Assembly (NCBI RefSeq): GCF_000185905.1
Contig: NC_014923.1
Span: 1,697,501 to 1,761,500, forward strand
DNA from: Mesorhizobium ciceri biovar biserrulae WSM1271
Lineage (GTDB): Bacteria; Pseudomonadota; Alphaproteobacteria; Rhizobiales; Rhizobiaceae
Length of the DNA stretch: 64,000 nucleotides
Reading direction: 5' to 3'
Shown: one piece after another, positions 11,771-21,151 of the stretch
Numbering within the stretch: the stretch's first letter is position 1
Layout of the letters: each line of letters begins with the position of its first letter
Made by a program: the position numbers and the translations under genes
The notes under the pieces: model-generated
The model's database searches: none
The model's input: only the letters and a program-made list of their open reading frames with translations
Told to the model about the DNA's origin: nothing

Positions 11771-13285
11771 ATGGCAAGCTATATCCTCGGTCTCGATGCC
11801 GGCAACACCGTCATCAAGGCCATCCTCTTCGACCAGTCGGGCCGCGAACTGGCATTCGCCGCCCGTGACGGCCGCTCGTCCATGCCAAAGCCCGGACATG
11901 TCGAACGCGACCTCGACGAACTCTGGCGCAATGCGGTCTCGGTCATTGGTCAATGCATCGCTGAAGCCGGTATCGACGCCGGCGAGATCGTCGCCATCGG
12001 CTGCGCCGGCCATGGCAACGGGCTCTACGCGCTCGATCGTGCGGGCGCGCCATTGATCGGCATCCAGTCGCTCGACACACGCGCCGTCGACATCGTTGCC
12101 GAATGGGCAGAACAGAATGTCGGCGACCGCACCTACGCACACTGCCTGCAGCGGCCGTGGGCGGCGCAGACGCCGACCCTGCTTGCCTGGCTCAAGCGCT
12201 TTTCGCCGGCTTTGTTTGCCAGCATTGGAACTGTGTTCTTGTGCAAGGATTTCGTCGTCAACCGCCTGACAGGTGCGCGCAGCAGCGATACTTCAGATAT
12301 GTCGGGCTGCGGCCTGCTGCAGATGCAGGACCGCCGCTACGAGCCGGACCTGCTTGCCGCCTATGGGCTCGGCGATTGCATGGACCTGCTGCCGCCAGTG
12401 CTGGAATCGGCCGACATTGCCGGCCATGTCAGCGTGGAGGTGGCGGCCCTGACGGGACTGCGCGCCGGCACGCCGGTCGTCGCCGGGCTGTTCGATGTCG
12501 TCGCCAGCGCGGTCGGTTCGGGCGTGACCAGAACCGGTGCCGCCTCTGTCATCGCCGGAACCTGGAGCATCAACCAGGTCATCACCGACAAGCCGATCCG
12601 CGACCCTTCGATCTTCATGCTGTCGACTTTCGATCGCCAGCGCTATCTGGCGATCGAATCCAGTGCCACCTCGGCCGCCAATCTCGAATGGATCGTTCGC
12701 GAATTCCTCGAACATGGCGGCGAAGCCGGCAAGTCGCCATTCGAATTGTGCAGCGAACTGGTGGCGTCCGTCGATCCCAACAGCGACATCCCGATCTATC
12801 ATCCCTTCCTTTATGGCTCGCAGCAGAATGGCCATGCGCGCGCCGGCTTCTACGGCATCGCCGGCTGGCACAGCCGAGCCCATCTGCTGCGTGCGCTGTT
12901 CGAGGGGGTCGCCTTCGAGCATAAGCGCCATGTCGAGACCTTGCACAAAGCGGGCGCCGATTTCGACCAGGTGGTGCTGTCCGGTGGCGGCTCGCGCAGC
13001 AGCATCTGGCCGCAGATTTTCGCCGATGTGCTCGGCGTGCCCGTCACCGTGGCGCGCAGCCGCGAAACCGGCGCGCTGGGAGCGGCGATCGCGGCGGGCA
13101 CCGGCGTCGGCATTTTCGCGGACTACAGTGCCGGTGCAGCCGCCATGACAGCGGCCGCCCGACATTTTGTGCCCAACGAGACGGTTGCTCACGCATACGC
13201 ACGGCGGTATCGACTCTATGGCGAGATCAACCAGGCGATGACCCCGATGTGGGAGCGCATCGCCGGACAGCAGGCGCGCACGTGA
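11771..13285 (+). CDS. FGGY-family carbohydrate kinase (LyxK-like)
   Basis: 504 residues. The N-terminal phosphate-binding motif GLDAGN (D9), the catalytic-base region [12 protein letters not shown] (D242), and the C-terminal ATP-binding motif [11 protein letters not shown] are intact. Overall wording (PYLYGS-like [19 protein letters not shown]) recalls L-xylulose kinase LyxK more than glycerol or xylulose kinase, and EryA is a second relative. It should phosphorylate the imported sugar, ketose or polyol and so make the inducer for the SorC regulator. Confidence 0.88.
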   Translation: MASYILGLDAGNTVIKAILFDQSGRELAFAARDGRSSMPKPGHVERDLDELWRNAVSVIGQCIAEAGIDAGEIVAIGCAGHGNGLYALDRAGAPLIGIQSLDTRAVDIVAEWAEQNVGDRTYAHCLQRPWAAQTPTLLAWLKRFSPALFASIGTVFLCKDFVVNRLTGARSSDTSDMSGCGLLQMQDRRYEPDLLAAYGLGDCMDLLPPVLESADIAGHVSVEVAALTGLRAGTPVVAGLFDVVASAVGSGVTRTGAASVIAGTWSINQVITDKPIRDPSIFMLSTFDRQRYLAIESSATSAANLEWIVREFLEHGGEAGKSPFELCSELVASVDPNSDIPIYHPFLYGSQQNGHARAGFYGIAGWHSRAHLLRALFEGVAFEHKRHVETLHKAGADFDQVVLSGGGSRSSIWPQIFADVLGVPVTVARSRETGALGAAIAAGTGVGIFADYSAGAAAMTAAARHFVPNETVAHAYARRYRLYGEINQAMTPMWERIAGQQART

Positions 13286-14898
13286 CCGAAGCTTCACCGT
13301 CTCCGTTCGGCAGTTACGACTACGTCATCGTCGGTGCCGGCTCCGCCGGCTGCGTGCTCGCCAACCGGCTCTCGGCCGATCCGCGCAACAAGGTGCTGCT
13401 GCTCGAGGCCGGCGGCAGCGACCGCTATCACTGGGTCGATATCCCGATCGGCTACCTCTTCTGCATGGGCAACCCGCGTACCGACTGGATGATGAAGACC
13501 GAGCCGGAAGCCGGTCTCAACGGACGCAGCCTCAACTATCCGCGCGGCAAGGTGCTTGGCGGCTGTTCATCGATCAACGGCATGATCTACATGCGCGGCC
13601 AGGCTGCCGACTATGATGGCTGGCGCCAGGCCGGCAATGCAGGCTGGGGCTGGGACGATGTCCTGCCTTACTTCCTCAAGTCGGAAGACTTCCATGGTGG
13701 CAAGAGCGCCATGCACGGCAGCGGCGGCGAGTGGCGGGTCGAACGGCAGCGGCTTTCATGGCCGATCCTCGACGCCTTCCGAGACGCGGCCGAGGAACTC
13801 GGCATTCCGCGCACCGAAGACTTCAACACCGGCACCAATGAAGGCTCGGGCTATTTCGAGGTCAACCAGAGGAAGGGCGTCCGCTGGAACACATCGAAGG
13901 CGTTTTTGCGCGGTATAGCGGGGCGCAAGAACCTGCGCGTAGTGCTCGGCGCGGAAACCGAACGGCTCGAATTCGACGGCCGGCGCGTCACCGGACTGGT
14001 TTTCCGCCAAGGCGGCCGCCTGCATCAGGTCCGCGCCGGACAGACGATCCTTGCGGCCGGCGCCATCAACTCGCCCAAGCTGCTCGAACTGTCGGGGGTG
14101 GGTCGCCCCGACCTGCTCTCGGGCATCGGCGTGGATGTTCGTCATGCTTTGCCGGGCGTCGGAGAAAACCTGCAGGACCATCTGCAGATCCGCACCGTCT
14201 TCAAGGTCGCCAACACTGCCACGCTCAACCAGCGTTACCACAATCTGGTCAGCCGTGCGTCGATGGGGCTGGAGTACGCGCTCAAGCGCAGCGGGCCGCT
14301 GTCGATGGCGCCAAGCCAGCTCGGCATCTTCGCCAGGAGTGATCCGCGCCTCGCAACGCCCGATCTGGAATATCATGTGCAACCGCTGAGCACCGACCGT
14401 CTGGGCGAGCCGCTGCATCGCTTTCCCGCGGTCACCGTCTCGGTCTGCAATCTGCGTCCGGAAAGCCGGGGCAGCGTGCACATGGCTTCGTCCGACGCGC
14501 GGGAGGCGGCGAGGATCCGGCCGAACTATCTTTCCACCGAGGGAGACCGCAGCGTGGCCGTCGCGTCGTTGCGCCATGTCCGCAGTTTGATGAAGGCTCG
14601 GGCGGTGGCGCGCTTTGCGCCGGAAGAGATGCTGCCCGGCACGCAGTATGACAGCGATGAAGAGCTCATCCGCAAGGCCGGCGATATCGGCACGACGATC
14701 TTCCACCCCGTCGGCACCTGCAAGATGGGTTCGGATACGATGGCGGTGGTCGACGACGGCCTGCGTGTTCACGGGCTTGCCGGGCTGCGCGTGGTCGATG
14801 CCTCGATCATGCCGACAATCGTCTCGGGCAACACCAACTCGCCGGTCGTCATGATCGCGGAGAAGGCAGCCGAGATGATCCTGCAAGAGGCCCGCTGA
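13282..14898 (+). CDS. GMC-family FAD-dependent oxidoreductase (choline dehydrogenase-like)
   Basis: 538 residues. The GTG start overlaps the kinase stop (GTGA). FAD motif VGAGSAGCV, both GMC signatures ([14 protein letters not shown] and [15 protein letters not shown]) and the active-site pair H475 (HPVGTCKMG) and N519 (NTNSPV) are present. The family oxidises primary or secondary alcohols. As last gene of the operon it may oxidise the polyol substrate before phosphorylation. It is often auto-annotated as betA, but nothing nearby suggests betaine metabolism. Confidence 0.87.
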   Translation: MTEASPSPFGSYDYVIVGAGSAGCVLANRLSADPRNKVLLLEAGGSDRYHWVDIPIGYLFCMGNPRTDWMMKTEPEAGLNGRSLNYPRGKVLGGCSSINGMIYMRGQAADYDGWRQAGNAGWGWDDVLPYFLKSEDFHGGKSAMHGSGGEWRVERQRLSWPILDAFRDAAEELGIPRTEDFNTGTNEGSGYFEVNQRKGVRWNTSKAFLRGIAGRKNLRVVLGAETERLEFDGRRVTGLVFRQGGRLHQVRAGQTILAAGAINSPKLLELSGVGRPDLLSGIGVDVRHALPGVGENLQDHLQIRTVFKVANTATLNQRYHNLVSRASMGLEYALKRSGPLSMAPSQLGIFARSDPRLATPDLEYHVQPLSTDRLGEPLHRFPAVTVSVCNLRPESRGSVHMASSDAREAARIRPNYLSTEGDRSVAVASLRHVRSLMKARAVARFAPEEMLPGTQYDSDEELIRKAGDIGTTIFHPVGTCKMGSDTMAVVDDGLRVHGLAGLRVVDASIMPTIVSGNTNSPVVMIAEKAAEMILQEAR

Positions 14899-14910
14899 CC
14901 GCCATCGGCT

Positions 14911-15828
14911 TCAAGCCGTGGCAACACCGCGCGATCGCCGCTTCTCGGCCGCCGCGAGCAGATCGACGAAGGTGCGCACCTTGGCGGGCCGGAACCGGGC
15001 CGGCGGAAAGACTGCGTGGATGCCGCCTGACGGCAGGCTCCAGTCGGCAAATACCGGCACCAGCCGCCCCTCGGCGATATCGTCGCTGACGCTGTAGTCC
15101 GGAAAGACGCCCAGCCCGATGCCGACGAGCACGCAAGCAAGGGCGGCGGGGCTCTTGTCGCACATGAGGACCGGATTGAGCTCGGTCAGCACCGTTTCGC
15201 CATCCCTGGAAAACAGCCATTGGCCGATGCCGCGCAACTGGGTGTTGCCGACCCAGGCCAGCGATCTTGCCTGGCGCGGCGTCAGGTCCGGCGGCAGGCT
15301 CGCCGCGAAGCCAGGGCTCGCCACCACGATTTGCCGGATCGTCCCCAGCCGCCGCGCCTGGTTCGAGGAATCGGTGAGCCAGCCGACGCGGATGCCGAGA
15401 TCGATCTGCTCGTCCACCAGATTGCTGACGGCGTCGTCGAAGATCGCCTCGACGCGCATCTGCGGATAGGTTCTGAGATAGGCCGCCATGACCGGAGCCA
15501 CCATCTTGGTGCCGTAGTCGAGCGGCGCCGTCAGCCTCAGCGTTCCGCTCGGTTCGACGGTCCCGCGCGAGATTTCGCCATAGGCGGCCTCCGCTTCCCG
15601 CAGGATGATCATCGCGCGGTCATAGAAGAGGCGCCCCTCTTCGGTCGGCGTGACACGCCGGGTCGTGCGCTGCAGCAGCGTTGCGCCCAGTTCCTCTTCG
15701 AGCTTGCCGATCTGATGGCTGACCACGGCCTTGGCGACGCCAAGCCGGTTGGCTGCGGCCGTGAACGAGCCGGTTTCCATCACCGTGGTGAAGTAGGCGA
15801 GCCGATTGAGGTTCAGAAGTTCGGCCAA
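14911..15828 (-). CDS. LysR-family transcriptional regulator
   Basis: 305 residues with an N-terminal winged helix (AYFTTVMETGSFTAAANRLG, AVVSHQIGKLEEELG) and a periplasmic-binding-like effector domain with a CrgA-type pattern. It converges on the GMC gene (12-base gap) and is divergent from the DsbA-like gene, with a dyad operator at 15841-15859 between them. It probably controls the divergent pair at 15962-17249 and not the sugar operon. Confidence 0.9.
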   Translation of the reverse strand: MAELLNLNRLAYFTTVMETGSFTAAANRLGVAKAVVSHQIGKLEEELGATLLQRTTRRVTPTEEGRLFYDRAMIILREAEAAYGEISRGTVEPSGTLRLTAPLDYGTKMVAPVMAAYLRTYPQMRVEAIFDDAVSNLVDEQIDLGIRVGWLTDSSNQARRLGTIRQIVVASPGFAASLPPDLTPRQARSLAWVGNTQLRGIGQWLFSRDGETVLTELNPVLMCDKSPAALACVLVGIGLGVFPDYSVSDDIAEGRLVPVFADWSLPSGGIHAVFPPARFRPAKVRTFVDLLAAAEKRRSRGVATA

Positions 15829-15840
15829 GCTGCTGCCATT

Positions 15841-15859
15841 TGTACGATCAGATCATACA
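15841..15859. promoter_or_regulatory. LysR-type operator
   Basis: TGTACGATCAGATCATACA, an imperfect 19-bp dyad (TGTA..GATC.GATC..TACA) of the T-N11-A form used by LysR proteins, 13 bases upstream of the lysR start and about 100 bases upstream of the divergent gene. Confidence 0.6.
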
Positions 15860-15961
15860 GTTTGTATTATTGGGTGCCATTTATCGCAAGACCCCCACCT
15901 GCCACATATCAGCCAACGGCATTCGATCAAGCCGGCAGCCGGATCATGGGTAGCAGCGACT

Positions 15962-16600
15962 ATGAACAATTCAGAAGTGACCTATCTTTTCGATCCGCTC
16001 TGCGGCTGGTGCTATGGTGCCACCCGGATGCTCGGCCGGTTGTCGGCCACCGGCGTGCGCGTCGAGCTGCTGCCGACCGGCCTGTTTTCCGGCGCCGGCG
16101 CGCGTCCGATGGATGAAGGTTTTGCGGCGCACGCCTGGGCGAACGACCAGCGCATCGAGCGCCTGACCGGACAATCGTTCACGCCGGCCTACCGGCACAA
16201 TGTCCTCAATGTCCGTGGCACCCTGCTCGACTCACATGCCGCCACACTCGGCATCACTGCCGCTGGCCTGGAGGACCCTAGCCGCCGGTTTGCGGCGCTG
16301 AAGACGATCCAGCATGCGCGCTATGTAGAAGGACGCGATGTCGTGACGATCGGCGGTGTGGCCGAGGTGCTCGCCGCCGACGGCATGGCGGACGCCGCCG
16401 AAATGCTTAAGGCGCCAACCGAAACATTGCTGACGGCTCACCGCGACCAGGTTGGCCGTGGCCGTGCGCTGTTCCAGCGCCTGCATGCCGATGGCGTGCC
16501 TTCGCTCGCGGTCATCCGCAACGATGCGCCCCGGCTCATCGGTTCGAACGCGCTGTTCGGCAGCTTCGACAATCTCGTCGCCCACATCGCGGCGGCGTGA
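15962..16600 (+). CDS. DsbA-family thioredoxin-fold protein
   Basis: 212 residues with a CGWC redox motif at C14-C17 right after the first strand (VTYLFDPLCGWCYG), and the DsbA/FrnE-like helical insertion. There is no signal peptide, so it is cytoplasmic, as FrnE- and HCCA-isomerase-like members are. It is divergent from a LysR gene and 37 bases upstream of an NAD(P)-binding protein gene; such pairs are common in redox-stress or detoxification sets. Substrate unknown. Confidence 0.82.
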   Translation: MNNSEVTYLFDPLCGWCYGATRMLGRLSATGVRVELLPTGLFSGAGARPMDEGFAAHAWANDQRIERLTGQSFTPAYRHNVLNVRGTLLDSHAATLGITAAGLEDPSRRFAALKTIQHARYVEGRDVVTIGGVAEVLAADGMADAAEMLKAPTETLLTAHRDQVGRGRALFQRLHADGVPSLAVIRNDAPRLIGSNALFGSFDNLVAHIAAA

Positions 16601-16637
16601 CCCCATCCTCCAGACCCCCAAGCATAAGGAAACAGAC

Positions 16638-17249
16638 ATGGCAAAAGTCGCTCTCATTGGTGCATCGGGCGCTGTCGGTTCGCGCCTTCTCAGGGAACTC
16701 TCCGATGGCGGCCATACCGTCACGGGCATCGCGCGCAACCCGGAAAAGATTGTCGCGCTTCCGGGCGTGACGGCCAGGAAGGGCGATGTCTTCGACACAG
16801 AAGGTCTCGCGGACCTGATCCGCGGCCATGACGCTGTGATCAGCTCTGTGCATTTCCTGGACAGCGATACCGATGCGCTGATCGAGGCGGTGCGCGCCTC
16901 CGGCGTGAGGCGCTATCTCGTCGTCGGCGGCGCCGGCAGTCTCGAAGTCGCGCCCGGCAAGCGGCTGGTCGATAGCCCCGACTTCCCGGCGATCTACAAG
17001 GCAGAAGCGCAGAAGGGCGCCGACTTCCTGGACAGATTGAAGACGGTCGACGACCTCGATTGGACGTTCCTGTCGCCATCCGCCATGTTCGTCCCAGGCG
17101 AGCGCACCGGCAAATTCCGCCTCGGCAAGGACACGCTTCTCGCCTCCGACAAGGGCAGCAGCATTTCCTTCGAGGACTACGCGATCGTCATGGTCGACGA
17201 GATCGAGAAGCCGGCCCATATCAGGCAGCGCTTCACCGTCGGCTATTGA
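16638..17249 (+). CDS. NAD(P)-binding (NmrA/SDR-like) oxidoreductase
   Basis: 203 residues starting at ATG 16638 with AAGGAAA upstream. The glycine-rich dinucleotide motif GASGAVGSR is at residues 8-16, and the pattern of strands and VVGGAGSL fits the short NmrA-type family (YwnB/BVR-B-like). It follows the DsbA-like gene in the same direction and is likely co-transcribed under the LysR regulator. Substrate unknown. Confidence 0.82.
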   Translation: MAKVALIGASGAVGSRLLRELSDGGHTVTGIARNPEKIVALPGVTARKGDVFDTEGLADLIRGHDAVISSVHFLDSDTDALIEAVRASGVRRYLVVGGAGSLEVAPGKRLVDSPDFPAIYKAEAQKGADFLDRLKTVDDLDWTFLSPSAMFVPGERTGKFRLGKDTLLASDKGSSISFEDYAIVMVDEIEKPAHIRQRFTVGY

Positions 17250-17274
17250 GCGAACGGATGGTGGCGGCCGGGTC

Positions 17275-18075
17275 TCAATCGAGGCCGGCCGACGCCAGCC
17301 GCATCAGGGTCCGGTTCAATCTCGGTGCTGCCGCCACCAGCGCCTTTCCAATGGCCGATTGCGGTGCGTCGATGACGGTTCGGGCATCGCCGTTCTCGGC
17401 AACCCGGCCGGCGTCGAGAAGGATAACGCGGTGGGCGATCGACCGGATGACGCCGAGATCATGTGAAATGAAGAGATAGGCGATCTTTTCCTGGCGCTGC
17501 AGGTCGAGCAAAAGCTCGAGGATCTCCCCGCGCACGGAAACGTCGAGCGCCGACACCGCTTCATCGAGCACGATCAGCGACGGCTTCGTGGCGATGGCGC
17601 GGGCAATGGCGACGCGCTGCCGCTGGCCGCCTGAGATTTCATGGATGGCACGCGGGGCGAGGTCCGCCGTCAGCCCGACGCGCTCCAGCAAGGCGGCGAT
17701 GCGGCGCGGGCGCTCGCTGCGAGAAGCGATGCCATGGATGCGCAAGGGATCGTCGAGCACACGCGCCACCGTGGCGCGCGGGTTGAAGGCGGCAAGCGGG
17801 TCCTGGAACACCATTTGCAGGCGCGCGCGGCGGGCACGCAGTGCTGCGCTGCGCAGGGCCAGGAAATCGTCGCCTTCGAACTCGATGCGTCCGTCGTCCG
17901 GCTCGATCAATCGCAGCACCACCCGCGCGATCGTCGATTTGCCGCTGCCGGAGGGTCCGGCCAACGCCAGCGTTTCGCCCGGCTCGATGTGAAAGGAGAC
18001 ATCGTCGACTGCAGCGATGGTGTTGTCGCCGCGACGGTAGCGCTTGGTGAGATTGGACACCGCCAGCAGGCTCAT
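17275..18075 (-). CDS. Dipeptide/oligopeptide ABC transporter, ATP-binding protein (OppF/DppF-like)
   Basis: 266 residues. Walker A GPSGSGKS, Q-loop FQDPLAAFNPR, signature ISGGQRQR, Walker B LIVLDEAVSALD and switch histidine ISHDLG are all present, so it should be an active ATPase. Its start overlaps the stop of the preceding, disrupted ATPase gene (ATGA). It is the last gene of a five-gene importer. As an intact partner to a broken ATPase, it may have to work alone or the transporter may be inactive. Confidence 0.9.
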   Translation of the reverse strand: MSLLAVSNLTKRYRRGDNTIAAVDDVSFHIEPGETLALAGPSGSGKSTIARVVLRLIEPDDGRIEFEGDDFLALRSAALRARRARLQMVFQDPLAAFNPRATVARVLDDPLRIHGIASRSERPRRIAALLERVGLTADLAPRAIHEISGGQRQRVAIARAIATKPSLIVLDEAVSALDVSVRGEILELLLDLQRQEKIAYLFISHDLGVIRSIAHRVILLDAGRVAENGDARTVIDAPQSAIGKALVAAAPRLNRTLMRLASAGLD

Positions 18076-19083
18076 GCGTGGAGCCCGGCTCGGTTCAGCA
18101 GCGGCTTGGTGTCGAGGCCGATATGGGCATCGAGCAATGCGCGCGTATAGGGCTGGGCCGGGGCGTCGACAATCTGCGCCGTCATGCCAAGCTCGACCAA
18201 CTGCCCATGGCGGAAAACGGCGATGCGCCCGGCAAGCTCGGCCGCCAGCGCGATGTCATGGCTGATGAACAGCAGCGTCATGCCGTCCTCGGTCACCAGG
18301 CGTCGGATCAAGGCGACGATCTCGGCCTGCACGATGGTATCGAGCGCGCTGGTCGCTTCGTCGGCGATCAGCAATTTCGGACCGGCCGCAATGGCGGCGG
18401 CAATCGCCACACGCTGCTTCTGGCCGCCGGAAAGCTGGTGCGGGAAGGCGCGCAAGGCCGAGTCAGGATCGGGCAGGCGGACGCGTTCGAGCAGGGTTTT
18501 GGCCCTGGCATAGGACTGGGACCAGGTGAGGCCGAGATGGGTGCGGGCGACTTCGGCGATTTGTTTGCCGATTGGCATTACGGGGTCGAGGCTGGCGGAT
18601 GGGTCCTGGAAGACGAAGCCGATATCGCGGCCGCCGCGGGGTGTGTGGCTCTGTTTGGAGGCGGATTTTTGCGGTCTGCGCTCTATGAGGCCCCCCTCTG
18701 TCCTGCCGGACATCTCCCCCTCAAGGGGGGAGATTGCGCCCTTGTCTCCACTTTCGCCAATCGCCAAGGATGCAGAAAGAGGGCCGGCGAGGGAACTGCC
18801 AATCTCCCCCCTTGAGGGGGGAGATGTCCGGCAGGACAGAGGGGGGTGCCTTGGCATCCCACGAGGACGAGAACCAGTCGACCCGCCCATCAATCCTCGA
18901 AGAAGCCGGCAACAGCCCGGCAATCGCCAGCGCCAGCGTGCTCTTGCCCGAGCCACTTTCGCCGATGATGGCCAAGCGCTCGCCAGCCTCTATGTCGAGG
19001 CCGACATCCTTCAGCGCCGCCACCTCGTTGCCGTCGCGGCGGTAGGTCACCGTCAGGTCGCGGATCGAAGCCAGGGTGGTCAC
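18072..19083 (-). pseudogene. Disrupted OppD/DppD-like ABC ATPase gene (split by a palindromic repeat)
   Basis: The 5' part (from 19083) encodes the start of an OppD/DppD-type ATPase with Walker A GESGSGKS. The 3' part (to 18072) has the Q-loop FVFQDPSASLDP, signature LSGGQKQR, Walker B LLIADEATSALD and ISHDIA. They are in different frames. Between the Asp-Gly-Arg-Val-Asp-Trp segment and the Q-loop lies a roughly 156-base palindromic repeat plus flanks (18691-18846). Translation of the first frame meets a stop inside the repeat at 18721. The nucleotide-binding fold is thus cut between Walker A and Q-loop. A functional two-piece protein cannot be excluded. Confidence 0.82.
18691..18846. repeat. 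Palindromic repeat element, family A, copy 1 (inside a gene)
   Basis: Two inverted arms of about 45 bases (CCCCCCTCTGTCCTGCCGG... and its complement) surround a 64-base centre. Each arm contains its own hairpin CTCCCCC-TTGA/TCAA-GGGGGGAG. Copies 2 and 3 are at 20943-21094 and 52103-52255. The flank TGCCTTGGC on the right is shared with copy 3, so the mobile unit is somewhat larger than the arms. Confidence 0.9.
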
Positions 19084-19910
19084 GACAGGCCTCTCCTGAC
19101 CGCCGTCGTCTCGACGAGGCCTTCACCGGCGAGATAGACGCCGAGCACGGTCAGCACCAGCGCTATGCCCGGGACGATCGACAAGAAGGGCGCGGTGCGC
19201 AGGACAGCGCGGCCCTCGGCAATCATGCCGCCCCAGGTGACCCGGTTGGGATCGCCCAGGCCGAGGAACGACAAGGCCGCCTCGGTGAGGATCGCCGCGG
19301 CGACGATCACCGACGACATCGCCAGCACCGGCGGCAAGGCATTGGGCAGCACCTCGCGAAAGGCGATCGCCAGCGGGTGCATGCCGATGACCCTGGCGCC
19401 GGCGACATAATCGCGTTCGCGAATGGAGAGGACTTCCGCGCGGGCGACACGGGCTGGTCCGGTCCAGGTGCCAAGCGCGATGGCGATCACGACGATGCCG
19501 AGCGACGGTCCGACGACGCTGACGAAGGCCAGTGCCAGCAGGAAACTCGGCACGGTCTGGAAGGCGTCGGTGATGCGCATCAGCACCTCGTCGACGAGGC
19601 CGCCGGCAAAGCCGGCCAATGTGCCGACCACTGCCCCGACGACAAGTGCGGCGGCCGCGGCGGCGATCCCGACAGCCAGCGATGTGCGGGCGCCATGAAA
19701 AAGCTCGGCCAGCACGTCGCGGCCAAGCCGATCGGTGCCAAGCGGGAGCGACCAGTCCTGGAACGACGGCAGCAGCGCCGGCCCGGCAATCGCTTGCGGA
19801 TCGCCGGGGAACAGCAGCGACGCCGACAGCGCCATGGCGATCAGCGCCGCCAGGAGGATGGCGCCGGCGACCGCCTCGGGCGTGCGCAGAAAGCGGCGGA
19901 GGGCACTCAT
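19080..19910 (-). CDS. Dipeptide-type ABC transporter permease (DppC/OppC-like)
   Basis: 276 residues with about five to six membrane segments, the OppC N-terminal pattern, the GTDRLGRDVLAELFHGAR motif and the EAA loop region (EVLPNALPPVLAMSS). It overlaps the upstream permease by four bases and the downstream ATPase remnant by four bases, so the five genes form one coupled transcript. Confidence 0.9.
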   Translation of the reverse strand: MSALRRFLRTPEAVAGAILLAALIAMALSASLLFPGDPQAIAGPALLPSFQDWSLPLGTDRLGRDVLAELFHGARTSLAVGIAAAAAALVVGAVVGTLAGFAGGLVDEVLMRITDAFQTVPSFLLALAFVSVVGPSLGIVVIAIALGTWTGPARVARAEVLSIRERDYVAGARVIGMHPLAIAFREVLPNALPPVLAMSSVIVAAAILTEAALSFLGLGDPNRVTWGGMIAEGRAVLRTAPFLSIVPGIALVLTVLGVYLAGEGLVETTAVRRGLS

Positions 19911-20893
19911 GCGCCGGCCTCGCTGGCGCCGACGCGCGGGTCGAGGAAGGCATAGGCGATGTCGACGGCAAGGTTGATGACAATGACCAGGAGGGCGCTG
20001 GTGAGAATAATGCCGAGCAGAAGCGGCGTATCGCGGGAGGCGACTGCCTCCTGCGCCAGCCGGCCGAGGCCGGGCACGGAAAAGACGCTCTCGATGACGA
20101 CACTGCCGCCGAGCATCTGCGCCGACTGCAGGCCGAGCATGGTGACCAGCGGCAGCAGTGCATTGCGGGCGACGTGGGCGAGCACGATGCGGCGGCGTGA
20201 TAATCCCTTGGCGCGCGCGGCCAAGACGAAATCCTGCCGCCAGACCTCGGCCATGCCGGCGCGCATCATGCGCAGATAGAGCGCCAGGTAGATGAAGCCG
20301 AGGGCCGAAACAGGCAGGATAAGATGGACGGCGATGTCGGCTGCGCGGTCAAGGCCGGTCTTGTCGGAAGCCAGGGTCTCGATGCCGCCGATCGGCAGCC
20401 AGCGCAGGTCGACGGCAAAGACGACGATCAGCACCAGTCCGAGCCAGAAACCCGGCACGGCATAGAGCGCCAGCGAGCCGATCGACAGGAAGCGGTCGCG
20501 CAAACTGCCCGGCCGGGCGCCGGCATAGATGCCGAGTGCCGAGCCGAGCCCGAAGGAGAGCGCGGTGGCGCTGACCATCAACAGCAGCGTGTTGGGCAGG
20601 CGTTCGAGGATCACATCGCGGATCGGTCGGGAGAAGGTCACCGACTGGCCGAGGTCGAGATGCAACAGCGCCCAGAGGTAGTTAGCCAGCCGCGTCAGCT
20701 CCGACTGGTCGAGGCCCCAGCGATGACGCAGCAATTCGATCATGCCGGCGTCGCCGCCGGTCGAGACGATGTAGGCGTCGACGGCGTCGCCGGGGGCGGC
20801 CTCGAGCAAAAGGAACGTGCCGATGACGACGATCAGCAGCACGAAGACGCTGCCGACGAGGCGGCGGCGGAGAAGGGTGAGGGCGCGGTTCAT
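19907..20893 (-). CDS. Dipeptide-type ABC transporter permease (DppB/OppB-like)
   Basis: 328 residues with an N-terminal membrane anchor (FVLLIVVIGTFLLLEAAPGD), the OppB-type periplasmic stretch and five further hydrophobic segments, with the EAA-loop motif HVARNALLPLVTMLG. It is the inner-membrane partner of the following DppC-like protein. It lies 258 bases downstream of the binding-protein gene, a gap filled by a palindromic repeat. Confidence 0.9.
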   Translation of the reverse strand: MNRALTLLRRRLVGSVFVLLIVVIGTFLLLEAAPGDAVDAYIVSTGGDAGMIELLRHRWGLDQSELTRLANYLWALLHLDLGQSVTFSRPIRDVILERLPNTLLLMVSATALSFGLGSALGIYAGARPGSLRDRFLSIGSLALYAVPGFWLGLVLIVVFAVDLRWLPIGGIETLASDKTGLDRAADIAVHLILPVSALGFIYLALYLRMMRAGMAEVWRQDFVLAARAKGLSRRRIVLAHVARNALLPLVTMLGLQSAQMLGGSVVIESVFSVPGLGRLAQEAVASRDTPLLLGIILTSALLVIVINLAVDIAYAFLDPRVGASEAGA

Positions 20894-20942
20894 GGGGGCG
20901 TCGATGGGTTGGCGATACGTTGATTAGGACCGCGCCTAAGCA

Positions 20943-21094
20943 CCCTCCTCTGTCCTGCCGGACATCTCCCCCTCAAGGGGGGAGATCGGCTGTCTCTTTT
21001 GGCTTCGCCAATCTCCAACGTTGAAGAATTCGCGGGACAGACAAGCGGCCAATCTCCCCCCTTGAGGGGGAGATGTCCGGTAGGACAGAGGGGG
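20943..21094. repeat. Palindromic repeat element, family A, copy 2
   Basis: Same arms as the element at 18691, here in the gap between binding-protein and permease genes of the importer. Centre about 65 bases. Right flank ACCTCGTAGAACTC resembles the left flank of copy 1 in opposite orientation. The strong hairpins may reduce readthrough from binding protein into permease genes. Confidence 0.9.
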
Positions 21095-21151
21095 ACCTCG
21101 TAGAACTCAACGCCTACGATGATTTCGCGAATTCTCATCCGCGCAATTCTG

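Noticed and set aside
7224..13285. A complete AI-2 (Lsr) uptake system
   Set aside because: No LsrG, only one permease, and extra dehydrogenases; families match but the set does not.
13282..14898. Choline dehydrogenase betA
   Set aside because: GMC enzymes are often named so, but there is no betB, betI or choline transporter here and the operon is for a sugar or polyol.
18691..18846. CRISPR-like repeats
   Set aside because: The repeats are inverted arms of isolated elements, not regularly spaced direct repeats with spacers; no cas genes are present.
18072..19083. Programmed frameshift producing one ATPase
   Set aside because: The interrupting stretch is a known repeat with copies elsewhere, over 150 bases long, and no slippery site is seen; insertion is the simpler reading.
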